Shown: in pieces, positions 30,734-40,554 of the stretch
Numbering within the stretch: position 1 is the first letter of the stretch
Layout of the letters: each line of letters starts with the position of its first letter
Source of the DNA: Acidobacteriaceae bacterium
GTDB taxonomy: Bacteria; Acidobacteriota; Terriglobia; Terriglobales; Acidobacteriaceae
Reading direction: 5' to 3'
Length of the DNA: 64,000 nt
Assembly: GCA_003170825.1 (NCBI GenBank)
Contig: PMYL01000013.1
Location: forward strand, 20,046 to 84,045
Notes under the pieces: generated by a model
What the model saw: the letters and a program-made list of their open reading frames with translations, nothing else
Databases searched by the model: none
Told to the model about the DNA's origin: nothing
Translations under genes and position numbers: made by a program

Positions 30734-33700
30734 ATGGCAAAAGAGATTTGCATCTCCAGCACGCCGCATGAGACGCGGCTTGCAATTCTTGAAGACGATC
30801 AACTCGCGGAAATCTACTACGAACGCGAAAACGAGTACACCCTGGCGGGGTCGGTTTACAACGGGCGCGTCACCCGCGTGCTGCCCGGCATGCAGTCCGC
30901 CTTTGTGGACGTGGGCCTGGAGCGCGACGCCTTCCTGTATGTAACCGACTTCCTGGAACTCGAAGATCAGGAAGAGACCGACGAGCTGGAAAAAGCAGCG
31001 GCCAGCGGCGGCAACCAGCCTCCCCGCGAGATCCGGCATAGCCCCGCACCAGACAGCAGTGGCGGTCGCAGCGAAGCTCGCCTCCCGCGCTCCGGCCAAA
31101 AAGCCGATCAAAAGCCAGACCAGAAGCAGGAACCGCGCCCGGAACGCCCCGCAAGAAGCCGCCGTCTGTCGGTCGAAGCCATACCCGAGGCCGGCGACGC
31201 TGCCGTGGCCGCTCCCGAATCCTCGTTCGACTCCGGCCAATCCAGCAGCGCCCAGGATGATTCCACCGAACCAGGCGCAAAGCGCTGGCGTGGACGCCGC
31301 CGCCGTCGCGGTGGCCGTGGCCCTGCCGGCTCGCCTGAAGGCCAGGCCGAGTCAGAAGAGACCACGGAGATTGATCTCGAGACACCGGCGGAAACTGAGG
31401 TGGCCCCTGTGATTCACGCCGAAGCCGGGACCCCCAGCGATGCCCCACCACGCCCCACCCTGGGGGTACCCGGCACCCGGTACCAGGCTCCCGCTTCGCC
31501 GCCTGGGTGGTCAGCCGCCCCAGCATCCGCACCCCGCGCCGGCCATGCCCCGGTCCCTTTTGTCCTGCCCGGCGAGTCGCTCTCGAAGTACGGCGGTACG
31601 CAGGAAGACGATGCTCCCAAATCCGCTCAAGAACCTGCTGCACCGGCCCGTCCGGCCAGCAGCTTCAAGCCTGCAACGCTGATTGAAGCCCCCCTGCGGT
31701 GGGACGGCAGCGGCCTGCTGCCCGGTGAGTCGCTCTCGAAGCATCGCGCCCGCCGGCCCGAGCCTGCGGTGGGAGCCGAACTCCAGGACAGCGCCGCCGC
31801 ACCGGATGAGATCGAAGAGGAAGACTTCGTCTCGGAGCGGATCGAGCCCAGCCCCGCATCCGCCGCTGAGCAAGCGGCTGAAGCAACGCCGGAAGGACTT
31901 GTTCCCAAAGCTGCGGAAGACCACCTGGCCGAGGAAGACCCCATCGAACTCATCGAAGATGACCAGTTCGAGGAAACGGTCTCTGTAGCGCCCGAGCCGC
32001 CCGACGCCCCAGCAAAGTCGGCCCCAGCCGAAACCGAGGACTATGCGGTCGAGACGGTCATCGAAGAGCCGCCGGCGGATGAGCAAGTGGCAGCCCCGGT
32101 GACCAGGCAGGATAAGACTACAGCCGGCCTGGGTTCGGACAAGCCTGCCGCTACTGAACCCGCGGGGACCGAAACGGAGCCGCCGGAATCCGATGCCTCC
32201 GCCTCCCACCACATTGACCCTGTGCCGCCTACCGGTTTCCGGCTCTTTGGACTTGGCGGCAAGAAGAAGAAGGAAGAAGAGGCCGCCAAGGCCAAGCCAA
32301 AATCCGCTTCAGTGTCCTCGGTCTCGGCCTATGCCCCCGGCAGCGGCCTCATCGAGGAAGAGACCATCGAGGAGGAGGAGTTCGACGCTCCCCGCCACCC
32401 TCATCGCCACGGCAAAGCCGAAGACCACGACCAGGACGACTTTGAAGAGGAGACGCTGCCCAACCAGCTTCGCACCGGCGACCTGGGCGAGATGCTCCAG
32501 GAAGCCCACCTCGACCACAAAATCCAGTTGAACTTCGACGCCAAGAACGGCGGGGAAGGAGGCGACGAAGCATTCGACGAAGAAGACGACGAGGACGAGT
32601 CCGCCGCCGCGGGCCAGCCCGCCGCCGCTTCCTCAGCCCAGCAGAGCCGTGATCGCTCCCCCCGCGGACGCCGTGGCCGTGGAGCGCAAGGATCCCCAGG
32701 TGGCCCCGGCAGAGGCCGCGGCCCTTCGCGCCGCTCCGCGCAACTCTCTGACCTGCCCATCATCAGCGACCTGCTGAAGCCGGGTCAGGAAATACTGGTC
32801 CAGATTGCCAAGGAGCCCATCGCCAAGAAGGGCGCCCGCATCACCAGCCACATCGCCCTGCCCGGCCGCTTCCTGGTCTTCATGCCCACCGTCAGCCACA
32901 TCGGCGTCAGCCGCAAAATCGAATCCGACGAGGAGCGCCAGCGCCTCAAGCGGATTCTGGTCCACGAGCGCGGCGAGGCCTCGGGCGGCTTTATCGTCCG
33001 CACCGCGGCCGAGGGCGCGTCGGAAGAGGATCTGCGCGCCGACCTGCGCTTCCTCCTCCACCTGTGGGACGAAATCAAGCAGCGCTCCGAAAGCTCCAAG
33101 TCGCCGGCGCTTATCTATCACGATCTGTCGCTCATCGAGCGCATTCTGCGCGACCAGGTGAGCTCCAACTTCTCCTCGATCTGGGTCGACTCCCAGGACG
33201 ACTACGAACGCATCGTGCGCTTCCTCAACCGCTTCTCGCCCACGCTGGTGCGGCGCGTCAAGCTCTACACCAAGGAGACCCCGCTCTTCGAGCACTTCGG
33301 CATTCAGGACGAAATCTCCAAGGCCCTGCGCTCCAAGGTCTGGCTCAAGAGCGGCGGCTCCATTGTCATCAATCAGACCGAGGCGCTGGTGGCCATCGAC
33401 ATCAACACCGGCAAGTATGTCGGCAAGTCGGCGCGGCTTGAAGACACCATCGTCAAGACCAACCTCGACGCCGTGCCGGAGATCGTGCGCCAGATTCGAT
33501 TGCGCGACCTGGGCGGGATCATCGTGATTGATTTTATCGACATGGACGACCGCAAGAATCGCTTCCGGGTCCTGGCCGCTCTCGAAGAAGCTCTCAAATC
33601 CGACCGCGCCCCCACCAAGGTTCTCCAGTTCAACGATTTCGGCCTGGTCGCCATCACCCGCAAGCGCGTCAAGCAATCTTTAGAACGGACCCTCAGCGTC

Positions 33701-33958
33701 CCTTGCCCCACCTGCCAGGCCACCGGCATGGTCAAGAGCCCCACCACGGTCTGCAACGAGATTTACACCGAACTGCGCAAGATGAAGAAGCACTTCGAGG
33801 GCGCCGACGTGCTCCTGCGCGTCAACCCGGAGACGGTGAAGGTGCTCAAGGGCAACAATGGTAGCTGGCTCACCGAATTCGAGGAGTTAGTCGGCAAGAA
33901 CATCCTCATCAAGAGCGACGCGACGCTGCATCCAGAGCAGTTCGACATCCAGGGCTGA
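30734..33958 (+). CDS. rng: RNase E/G family endoribonuclease with very long internal low-complexity insertion
   Basis: Start MAKEICISSTPHETRLAILEDDQLAEIYYERENEYTLAGSVYNGRVTRVLPGMQSAFVDVGLERDAFLY; catalytic region GGSIVINQTEALVAIDINTGKYVG and CPTCQATG. Confidence 0.95.
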   Translation: MAKEICISSTPHETRLAILEDDQLAEIYYERENEYTLAGSVYNGRVTRVLPGMQSAFVDVGLERDAFLYVTDFLELEDQEETDELEKAAASGGNQPPREIRHSPAPDSSGGRSEARLPRSGQKADQKPDQKQEPRPERPARSRRLSVEAIPEAGDAAVAAPESSFDSGQSSSAQDDSTEPGAKRWRGRRRRRGGRGPAGSPEGQAESEETTEIDLETPAETEVAPVIHAEAGTPSDAPPRPTLGVPGTRYQAPASPPGWSAAPASAPRAGHAPVPFVLPGESLSKYGGTQEDDAPKSAQEPAAPARPASSFKPATLIEAPLRWDGSGLLPGESLSKHRARRPEPAVGAELQDSAAAPDEIEEEDFVSERIEPSPASAAEQAAEATPEGLVPKAAEDHLAEEDPIELIEDDQFEETVSVAPEPPDAPAKSAPAETEDYAVETVIEEPPADEQVAAPVTRQDKTTAGLGSDKPAATEPAGTETEPPESDASASHHIDPVPPTGFRLFGLGGKKKKEEEAAKAKPKSASVSSVSAYAPGSGLIEEETIEEEEFDAPRHPHRHGKAEDHDQDDFEEETLPNQLRTGDLGEMLQEAHLDHKIQLNFDAKNGGEGGDEAFDEEDDEDESAAAGQPAAASSAQQSRDRSPRGRRGRGAQGSPGGPGRGRGPSRRSAQLSDLPIISDLLKPGQEILVQIAKEPIAKKGARITSHIALPGRFLVFMPTVSHIGVSRKIESDEERQRLKRILVHERGEASGGFIVRTAAEGASEEDLRADLRFLLHLWDEIKQRSESSKSPALIYHDLSLIERILRDQVSSNFSSIWVDSQDDYERIVRFLNRFSPTLVRRVKLYTKETPLFEHFGIQDEISKALRSKVWLKSGGSIVINQTEALVAIDINTGKYVGKSARLEDTIVKTNLDAVPEIVRQIRLRDLGGIIVIDFIDMDDRKNRFRVLAALEEALKSDRAPTKVLQFNDFGLVAITRKRVKQSLERTLSVPCPTCQATGMVKSPTTVCNEIYTELRKMKKHFEGADVLLRVNPETVKVLKGNNGSWLTEFEELVGKNILIKSDATLHPEQFDIQG

Positions 33959-33982
33959 TCGCCACAACCCGCATAGACAGCG

Positions 33983-34007
33983 AAGGCCGGAGCATCGCTC
34001 CGGCCTT
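33983..34007 (+). terminator. Rho-independent-type hairpin after rng
   Basis: aaggccggagc-atc-gctccggcctt followed by tgatgtttctgtt. Confidence 0.75.
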
Positions 34008-34040
34008 TGATGTTTCTGTTCACTCAAGCACAACCCCGAT

Positions 34041-34427
34041 TTACCGAATCACATGAATCGGCACGCCCACCTTCAGGTTTCTCCAGGCCTGTTCGGTGGT
34101 ATAGACGGGAGCCTTGAGCGCAATCGCCAGCGCCAGGCACGATCTGTCCCCCAGCGACAATCCATATCTCTCTGTCGTTGCGATCAAATCGCCAGCGATC
34201 CTCGCGTGGTCCGGGGTGAAAGGTTCCACGGCAACCACAAGATGAACGGCAGCCCACCACGCCTCTTCGGATTCAAAGCCCTTCTTGACGAGCTTGGTTT
34301 GCACTTCTGCCAAGTTCACTGTGCTAACCACCGAAACATCAAGAATCTCGGCCGTCAGCCTCTCTTTACCAGGTTCATCGAAGACAATCGCCAAGATCGC
34401 TGAGGCATCGAGCACGACCTCATTCAT
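34041..34427 (-). CDS. PIN-domain toxin (VapC family)
   Basis: MNEVVLDASAILAIVFDEPG...LSLGDRSCLALAIALKAPVYTTEQAW; conserved PIN acidic residues. Confidence 0.88.
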   Translation of the reverse strand: MNEVVLDASAILAIVFDEPGKERLTAEILDVSVVSTVNLAEVQTKLVKKGFESEEAWWAAVHLVVAVEPFTPDHARIAGDLIATTERYGLSLGDRSCLALAIALKAPVYTTEQAWRNLKVGVPIHVIR

Positions 34428-34737
34428 GCTTCGCCGCCTCGCGCCGCTCAGCACTCAACTCTTCCGAAACAAGTGTTCCCGGCTTGACGTATTTCCTCGC
34501 CCGCTCCTGCACGCGCCGGATTGTCTCTCGCAGTGTCACTATGCGCAACTCTCCATCCACCACGCGCAGGTCAATGACCTCGTTCTCCTTCATCCCCAGC
34601 TTTTCCCGCATCGCAGCCGGGATCACAAGACGCCCTTTCGCCCCAATGCGCGCCCGAACCCGATGATCCTCTACAACCTTGGGGCGTTCCCAAACGGCCT
34701 CTTGCTCTTGAGGTTCCAAAACTTCCAAGCGTCCCAC
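34420..34737 (-). CDS. AbrB/SpoVT-type antitoxin
   Basis: RARIGAKGRLVIPAAMREKLGMKENEVIDLRVVDGELRIVTL; 8-nt overlap with the PIN gene. Confidence 0.87.
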   Translation of the reverse strand: MGRLEVLEPQEQEAVWERPKVVEDHRVRARIGAKGRLVIPAAMREKLGMKENEVIDLRVVDGELRIVTLRETIRRVQERARKYVKPGTLVSEELSAERREAAKHE

Positions 34738-34796
34738 CCCTCTCCATTAGTGACACTAATATACAATAGTGGCACAAATTATGCAAGTGGGAAATT

Positions 34797-35224
34797 CTAC
34801 AGAATTCCCAACACCCTGAGCCGCACCAGCCCCCCGGCCAGCACGCCCAGCGGCGAAATCGCCACCAGCGCCAACTGATACCAGATCGGCTGCTTGCCGC
34901 GGGATTGCAGGGCGCTGAGGGCGGCCAGCGCCAGCACCACCATCCCCAACGCCAGCACATGCACCAGCGGGTTAGCGGCAGCGACCCAGGCGGTCACATA
35001 GCCGCCGGCCGCGGCGGCCAGAAACGAGTAGCCCAGGTTCACGAAGACGTAACCCGGCTGACCATCCCGGCGACGAAGACCTGTCGCCGGGGACCCCGGT
35101 TGCGGTCTGCCCTCCGCGCCCGTCCAGCTCGGAACCATGCGCGTCAGCAGCGCCGTCAGCGCGATCACCAGCACGGCCATGGTGGCAAAGCCGGCCAGCA
35201 GCGCAAGAAATGCGTGCAGGATCA
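34797..35224 (-). CDS. Small polytopic membrane protein
   Basis: ORF spans 34797-35339; likely GTG start near 35224 (VILHAFLALLAGFATMAVLVIALTALL...); hydrophobic segments. Confidence 0.6.
35062..35103. repeat. Copy of the dispersed rodA-rng element inside the membrane-protein CDS
   Basis: ccatcccggcgacgaagacctgtcgccggggaccccggttgc; read in frame as PGSPATGLRRRDGQPG on the minus strand. Confidence 0.88.
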
Positions 35225-35653
35225 CCACGGCCTTTTCTCCCCCTCCGTCGGCGTGCCCACCTCGCCCCGCTCGATCCGCTCCAGAAGCGCCCGCGCCAGC
35301 TTGCGTTCTCCGGGATGGCTTTCGCCGTGAATCGAGCACAGGTCAAGGAACTCGTCGCACAGCGCATTCCGCTCTTCCTGCTGGGCAAAAATCCCCTGCA
35401 ACGCAAGCGCCAGCTCACGCAGCCGCGCCGCCTCCGGCCAGGCATCGTCCTCGGCCTCGTCGCCCAGGCCCTCGAAGTCGGAAAACAGCCCCCTGCGGCC
35501 GCGCGCGCACTCATCCAGGCAGGCCAGGAGTTGCTCCGCAAAAGCGCGGGCCAGCGTCTCCAACCGATCGGGCTCTACCTCGTCGCGCGGGTCCACAAAA
35601 CTCCTTGCTGGCGCTCCTTGTTCCCTACTTGTCCCGCATGGCCGCTTCCACAT
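35222..35653 (-). CDS. Hypothetical acidic protein (~143 aa)
   Basis: ORF SFVDPRDEVEPDRLETLARAFAEQLLACLDECARG...; abuts the membrane protein start. Confidence 0.6.
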   Translation of the reverse strand: MWKRPCGTSREQGAPARSFVDPRDEVEPDRLETLARAFAEQLLACLDECARGRRGLFSDFEGLGDEAEDDAWPEAARLRELALALQGIFAQQEERNALCDEFLDLCSIHGESHPGERKLARALLERIERGEVGTPTEGEKRPW

Positions 35654-36989
35654 CCTCGGCGGTGTGCGGCAGCGCGGCGTCGAGGTCGATGAGCTTGCCG
35701 TCGGCGCCCACCAGAAAGTCGCACTCGATGCGTACTCCGAGCTTTTCCTCGGGAATGTAGACGCCGGGCTCGATGGTAAAGACCATCCCCGGCTTGAGCA
35801 TCGCCGGGTAATCGGCCGGATCGTGAACGTCGATGCCCATCATGTGGCCCAGGCCATGCAGCCAGTACTGCCCCAGCGGCTGGCCGTGCAGGTCGTTGCC
35901 GTGCGTGTTGATGTAGTTGTAGGCCGCATTGTCCAGCGAGTCGGGGTCCTTGCGGTCGCGGTCGTTGATCTTCGACTTGCCGGCCACAAAGGCGTCAATG
36001 GCCGCCTGCTGCGCTCCCAGCACGATGTTGTAGATCTCGCGCTGGCGAGGAGTGAAGTGGCCGTTCACCGGCACGGTGCGGGTAATGTCGGAGGCGTACA
36101 TCGAGTACTCGCAGGCCGCATCCACCAGCAGAATGTCGCCGTCCTCCAGGGTCCGCGTGTTCTCAGAATAGTGCAGCGTGGTCGAGTTGATGCCCGAGCC
36201 GACGATGGGCGCATACGACGCCCGCTCGCAGCCGCCCTCGAGCCACGCCGCCGTCATCTTGCCGGCCAGGGTGCGCTCGGTGACGCCCGGCTTCACCGCC
36301 TTCATCATCACCCGTTGCGCGCGAATCGAGGCGTCCGCCGCCTTCTTCAGCAGTTCGATTTCGCCAGCGTCTTTCACCACGCGCAACTGCGCCGTCATGC
36401 CGGTCACGTCGCGGGACGCCGTGGGCGCACTCACTCCAAGAGTTGCCGCAGTAAACTCTAGCAGCGCCTTGGCCTGCGGAGAGTCCGGCTGCGCCCACAC
36501 GTTGTGCGCCAGCCGCCGGTCGGCGTCCATCAGCCGGTTCAGCACCGCCGGCAACTCGGTCATCGGCTGCATTGCGTCCACGCCCGCAGCCTGCGCCACC
36601 CCCGGCGAAGCCGCGTCCAGCTTGGCGCCGGTGTACTTTTCCATGCGCAGGTCGCGCGTGGGAAGGAAGAGAATCTCGGTGTACCTGCGCGGAGCCGGCG
36701 CCTGAGTTGTTTGTGGCTGGTCCGCGTCGGCCACAATCAGCAGCGCCGCCCCCGGCTCGTTCCAGCCGGTGAGATAGTAGAAGTCCGCATCCTGGCGGTA
36801 GGGCATGAAGTCCAGTTGAGCTTCCTGGGCGGCAAACAGCACTGCCGCGCCGCCATGAAGTTTGGCGGCCAGCGCCACGCGCCGCGCGCGGTACGCCGCG
36901 GCCGGCTGCTTTTCAAGCGAATGAGCGAGAGGGGCAAGCGAAATGGCCAGAATGGCCGCGATGCAACTGAAACGAAGGAATCTACACAT
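35625..36989 (-). CDS. Xaa-Pro aminopeptidase / M24 family metallopeptidase, probably exported
   Basis: Signal-like MCRFLRFSCIAAILAISLAPLAHS; VDAACEYSMYASDITRTVPVNGHFT, GLGHMMGIDVHD, FTIEPGVYI metal-binding motifs. Confidence 0.92.
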   Translation of the reverse strand: MCRFLRFSCIAAILAISLAPLAHSLEKQPAAAYRARRVALAAKLHGGAAVLFAAQEAQLDFMPYRQDADFYYLTGWNEPGAALLIVADADQPQTTQAPAPRRYTEILFLPTRDLRMEKYTGAKLDAASPGVAQAAGVDAMQPMTELPAVLNRLMDADRRLAHNVWAQPDSPQAKALLEFTAATLGVSAPTASRDVTGMTAQLRVVKDAGEIELLKKAADASIRAQRVMMKAVKPGVTERTLAGKMTAAWLEGGCERASYAPIVGSGINSTTLHYSENTRTLEDGDILLVDAACEYSMYASDITRTVPVNGHFTPRQREIYNIVLGAQQAAIDAFVAGKSKINDRDRKDPDSLDNAAYNYINTHGNDLHGQPLGQYWLHGLGHMMGIDVHDPADYPAMLKPGMVFTIEPGVYIPEEKLGVRIECDFLVGADGKLIDLDAALPHTAEDVEAAMRDK

Positions 36990-37055
36990 GGCTATCAGCC
37001 TCCGCGAGCGGGCGGCAGATGTCAAGCGGGCAGCCGGTGCGGGGCTTCCCTGGCC

Positions 37056-38486
37056 TTATTCTTCCGCGGCCTTCAGCATCGCCGCCAGGCTGCGCTCCAC
37101 GTCTTCCTTGGTGGTAGCCCACGACGACACGCTGATCCGCATCGCCGTCTGTCCCTGCCAGACGGTCGAGCCGCACCAGCAGGTTCCCTCCGTCTGCAAC
37201 CGTGCGATGGTGGCGAGCGTCTTCTCCGCCGTGCCGAAAGACACCAGCACCTGGTTGATGACCACCTCGTTCAGCACCTGGTAGCCGGCGGCGCGCAGCC
37301 CCTGCGCAAACCGGCGGGCATGGCCCGAGGTCCGCTCCACAATCTCCGCCATCCCGGACCGCCCAAGCGACCGCAACCCGGCCCACAGTTCCACCCCGCG
37401 CGCCCTCCGCGACAGTTCCGGGTTGTAGTCCGATGGCTCGCGATGTTCTCCCAGAGCCAGATATGACGCCTGAATCGACATGGCCGCCCGCAGATGATCA
37501 GGATCGCGCACCAGGGCAATGCCGCAGTCGTAGCCGATATTGGGCCACTTGTGCCCGTCGGTGGCCCAGGAGTCGGCCTGCTCGAATCCCTTGGTCCAGC
37601 GGTGGTATTCCAGCGAAGCCGCCGCCCACAATCCGAAGGCCCCATCCACATGAATCCACGCTCCGGCCGCCCGCGCCGCCGGGCAAATCGCCGCCGCCGC
37701 ATCGAAGGCGCCGGTATTCACGTTTCCCGCCTGCAAACAGAGGATGGTCTGGGCGTCCAGATGGGGTAGCGCATCGGTCCTCATCCGTCCCTGGCCGTCC
37801 ACCGGCACCCGCACCACCCGCTTGCGGCCCAGGCCCAGCAGGCTCAGCGCCTTCAACACCGAGGCATGAGCCTCTTCGCCCACCACCACGGTAATCGGCG
37901 GCGCTCCGAACAGCCCGTCGGCCTCCGCGTCCCATCCGGCGCGGGCCAGCAGGGCGTGCCGGGCCGCAGCCAGCGCGGTAAAGTTGGCCATGGTGGCTCC
38001 GGTCACCACCGCGCCGCCGGTTCCCTCCGGCAGCCCCAGCAGTTGCCGCACCCATTCGAGCGCAATCTCTTCCAGCACGATGGCTGCGGGCGACTGCACA
38101 AAGAACGCCGCATTCTGGTCCCACGCGCTCACCAGCCAGGACGCGGCCAGCGCCGCCGGCAGGCAGCCGCCGTTCACAAACCCGAAGTTCCGCCCGCCCG
38201 TCTTGGCCACCGTAGCCGGCGACCCATAGGTATCCAGCAGATGCAGAACCGCCTCCGCGCTCGTCGGCCCCGGCGGCAGCGGCCCCCGCAAAGCGCTCAG
38301 GGCGGCTACTGCCTCCGGACGGGGCGCAACGGAGCGCGCATCCTCGCCTTCCAGGTAGTCCATAGCGTCACGGGCGGCGCGCTTCAACAGAGCGGTGCGG
38401 GCTTCGGCAACGGAAGCGGCGGATGAGGGCGGGTGGGGCGAATGGGGAGGATGAGAAGCAGCCATAGATAATGCTGAGTCTAGCAC
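37056..38486 (-). CDS. PLP-dependent decarboxylase/aminotransferase family protein (second paralogous type)
   Basis: HVDGAFGLWAAASLEY...SWATDGHKWPNIGYDCGIALVRD. Confidence 0.88.
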   Translation of the reverse strand: MLDSALSMAASHPPHSPHPPSSAASVAEARTALLKRAARDAMDYLEGEDARSVAPRPEAVAALSALRGPLPPGPTSAEAVLHLLDTYGSPATVAKTGGRNFGFVNGGCLPAALAASWLVSAWDQNAAFFVQSPAAIVLEEIALEWVRQLLGLPEGTGGAVVTGATMANFTALAAARHALLARAGWDAEADGLFGAPPITVVVGEEAHASVLKALSLLGLGRKRVVRVPVDGQGRMRTDALPHLDAQTILCLQAGNVNTGAFDAAAAICPAARAAGAWIHVDGAFGLWAAASLEYHRWTKGFEQADSWATDGHKWPNIGYDCGIALVRDPDHLRAAMSIQASYLALGEHREPSDYNPELSRRARGVELWAGLRSLGRSGMAEIVERTSGHARRFAQGLRAAGYQVLNEVVINQVLVSFGTAEKTLATIARLQTEGTCWCGSTVWQGQTAMRISVSSWATTKEDVERSLAAMLKAAEE

Positions 38487-38513
38487 CGGAGCTTAATCTC
38501 GCTGCCCGTACGC

Positions 38514-39620
38514 CTACTTCTTCACCGCGGGTTGGGCTGGCTTGACCAAAGGCACCTCAAAGAAGCCTATGTGCAGTTCGGCGGTGGGAATGAAGTTGGT
38601 CAGGTGAACCTGAAAATGGTCTGCGTCGAGCTTTTCCACCTTGCCATTGGCTGGCGAGCAGAAGCTGATGAGGGTTTTCCTGTCCTGCTCCGGTTGCGGG
38701 CGCTCGATGATGAGCGTGAAGTCCTCAATGGGCCGCTGCCAGGTGTTGGCACTGGTCAGGATGAAGTCCACCCATTGAGGATAAGCGACTCCGGCGACAA
38801 GCCTTTCGTCCTCCGTCTTTGCTTGGGAGGCGCTCTCGCGAAGCTGCCGTGCGAGTGTCCTCAGAAATGGTTGGTTTACGCAAAACCCAGAGAGCAGTTT
38901 GACATCATCCGGGTCGTCGCCCTTACCGTGGCCAGTATTGAACTGTGCAAGAAAATCCTCTACATCGGGCGGATCAATCTGTGTGAATCCTACGGCAGGC
39001 GAGTATTCATGCCGGATGTGAACCGTGGAGTGGGCCGGGAAGGTCTGCGTCCAGTGGTATTGCAGATGAACGGTCCAACTGGCGGATTGCTGATCCGTAT
39101 CGAAAAGTCCCAGCGCCACAAGCCGATTCTGCTCAGTTTTTGGCAATTGAGTGAGGTCGTGAATCAGAATGCCTCCGTCGGGAAGCTCCTCGAAGTGGCC
39201 GAAGCTGGCAACGTCGATCTTATCGGTGGCCAGAATCGCTGTAACATCTTTTCCCTTGAGTGTTGCCTTGGCCTCGGCTTGGAATGTGACCGGCTTCCCA
39301 TTGATTCGCAGCCTAAAGTCGGAAAAAGACTCCTCGGTGAGCGACTGCTGTTGCCAATAATTCTCATACGGCGGCACGGGAAACGCCCCCTCAGTGGTCA
39401 CATCCTGGTCCGTATCGTTGCGAAAGTCGTAATCGACCACCACTTTCTTGTCGCTGATGCGGAGAACCTCTTTGGCCATCACAATCCGAGTCTCGCGGCG
39501 AGGAACCAGCCCTCCGGCGGCGATGGCGGCGGCCGAGTCGTCGGCCAGCGCGGATACAGATGGGGCAAGGGCCAATACGGCGGTCAGAAGTACAGTTCGG
39601 AGAACAACTTCCTGGTTCAT
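38514..39620 (-). CDS. DUF4424-like exported protein
   Basis: Signal peptide MNQEVVLRTVLLTAVLALAPSVSALA, then ETRIVMAKEVLRISDKKVVVDYDFRNDTDQDVTTEGAFPVPPY. Confidence 0.7.
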   Translation of the reverse strand: MNQEVVLRTVLLTAVLALAPSVSALADDSAAAIAAGGLVPRRETRIVMAKEVLRISDKKVVVDYDFRNDTDQDVTTEGAFPVPPYENYWQQQSLTEESFSDFRLRINGKPVTFQAEAKATLKGKDVTAILATDKIDVASFGHFEELPDGGILIHDLTQLPKTEQNRLVALGLFDTDQQSASWTVHLQYHWTQTFPAHSTVHIRHEYSPAVGFTQIDPPDVEDFLAQFNTGHGKGDDPDDVKLLSGFCVNQPFLRTLARQLRESASQAKTEDERLVAGVAYPQWVDFILTSANTWQRPIEDFTLIIERPQPEQDRKTLISFCSPANGKVEKLDADHFQVHLTNFIPTAELHIGFFEVPLVKPAQPAVKK

Positions 39621-39885
39621 AGCCGAAAGTATGGCAGATTGGCGGGGTCGCCACAATCCTTGGAGCCTTCAGGGGGCGGTTTTTCGGCCCTTCCGTCCCA
39701 TTTGCATATTGAATTTTCCCGCATTTCGCCGTATGCTAAGGATGCAGACGAATTTGTCCGCCATGGTTGCCGTGGGTAGGCCGGCTGGCGGAGAGAGGAG
39801 TGGGCTTACAGCCCACTTTTTATTTGCGGCAAAACCTCCGGGCTGAACCCCCGGAAATAGCCGCCAAATGAGCGGCGTGGGAACG

Positions 39886-40524
39886 ATGGCAGTCAAGCTG
39901 GACGAAATTCGATCGGCGGCGGCACGAGTGGCCGCTTCGCATGGGCTGGACGTGGTGGACGTGGAACTTGCCGGCCCTGCGAAAGAGCGCATTCTTCGCG
40001 TTTTCCTCGAAAAGAACGCCGAGGGGCGGGCGCGGCTGAAGGCGGCGATTGCGGCCGGAGCCGCCGGGGACGGAATGGATGCCCTTCCGGAACGGCTGAT
40101 CCAGGAAGCTCAGGAGGGCACGCTGAGCCCGGATCGTCTGGAGCAGCTTTCCGGCATCACACATGAGGATTGCGCCGCCTTTAGCCGGGATTTTGGCGTG
40201 CTGCTGGATGTCGAAGACCTGATTCCCGGCGCGGAGTACACGCTGGAGGCAAGTTCTCCGGGGCTGGACCGCAAGCTGAGCAGGCCGGAGGAGTTTCAAC
40301 GGTTTTTAGGAAGCCTGGTGAAGGTGCAGACCTTCGAGCCGATCCGCAACAACCGGCACTGGCAGGGACGGCTGGTAGCCGGAACAGAAACCGGAACCGG
40401 ACAAACGATCACGCTCGACCTGAACGCGGTCAAGCAGAACAGCAAGAGCCGGAAGACCGGCGTCAGCACGGTGGAGATTGCGCTCGGCAACATCGAAAAG
40501 GCGCAACTGGTGCCGGAGATCTGA
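39886..40524 (+). CDS. rimP: Ribosome maturation factor RimP
   Basis: VDVELAGPAKERILRVFLEK...YTLEASSPGLDRKLSRPEEFQRFLGSLVKV; followed by nusA-infB. Confidence 0.9.
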   Translation: MAVKLDEIRSAAARVAASHGLDVVDVELAGPAKERILRVFLEKNAEGRARLKAAIAAGAAGDGMDALPERLIQEAQEGTLSPDRLEQLSGITHEDCAAFSRDFGVLLDVEDLIPGAEYTLEASSPGLDRKLSRPEEFQRFLGSLVKVQTFEPIRNNRHWQGRLVAGTETGTGQTITLDLNAVKQNSKSRKTGVSTVEIALGNIEKAQLVPEI

Positions 40525-40554
40525 AGAGTTTTTGAGCAACGCAAGACGTGAAGG

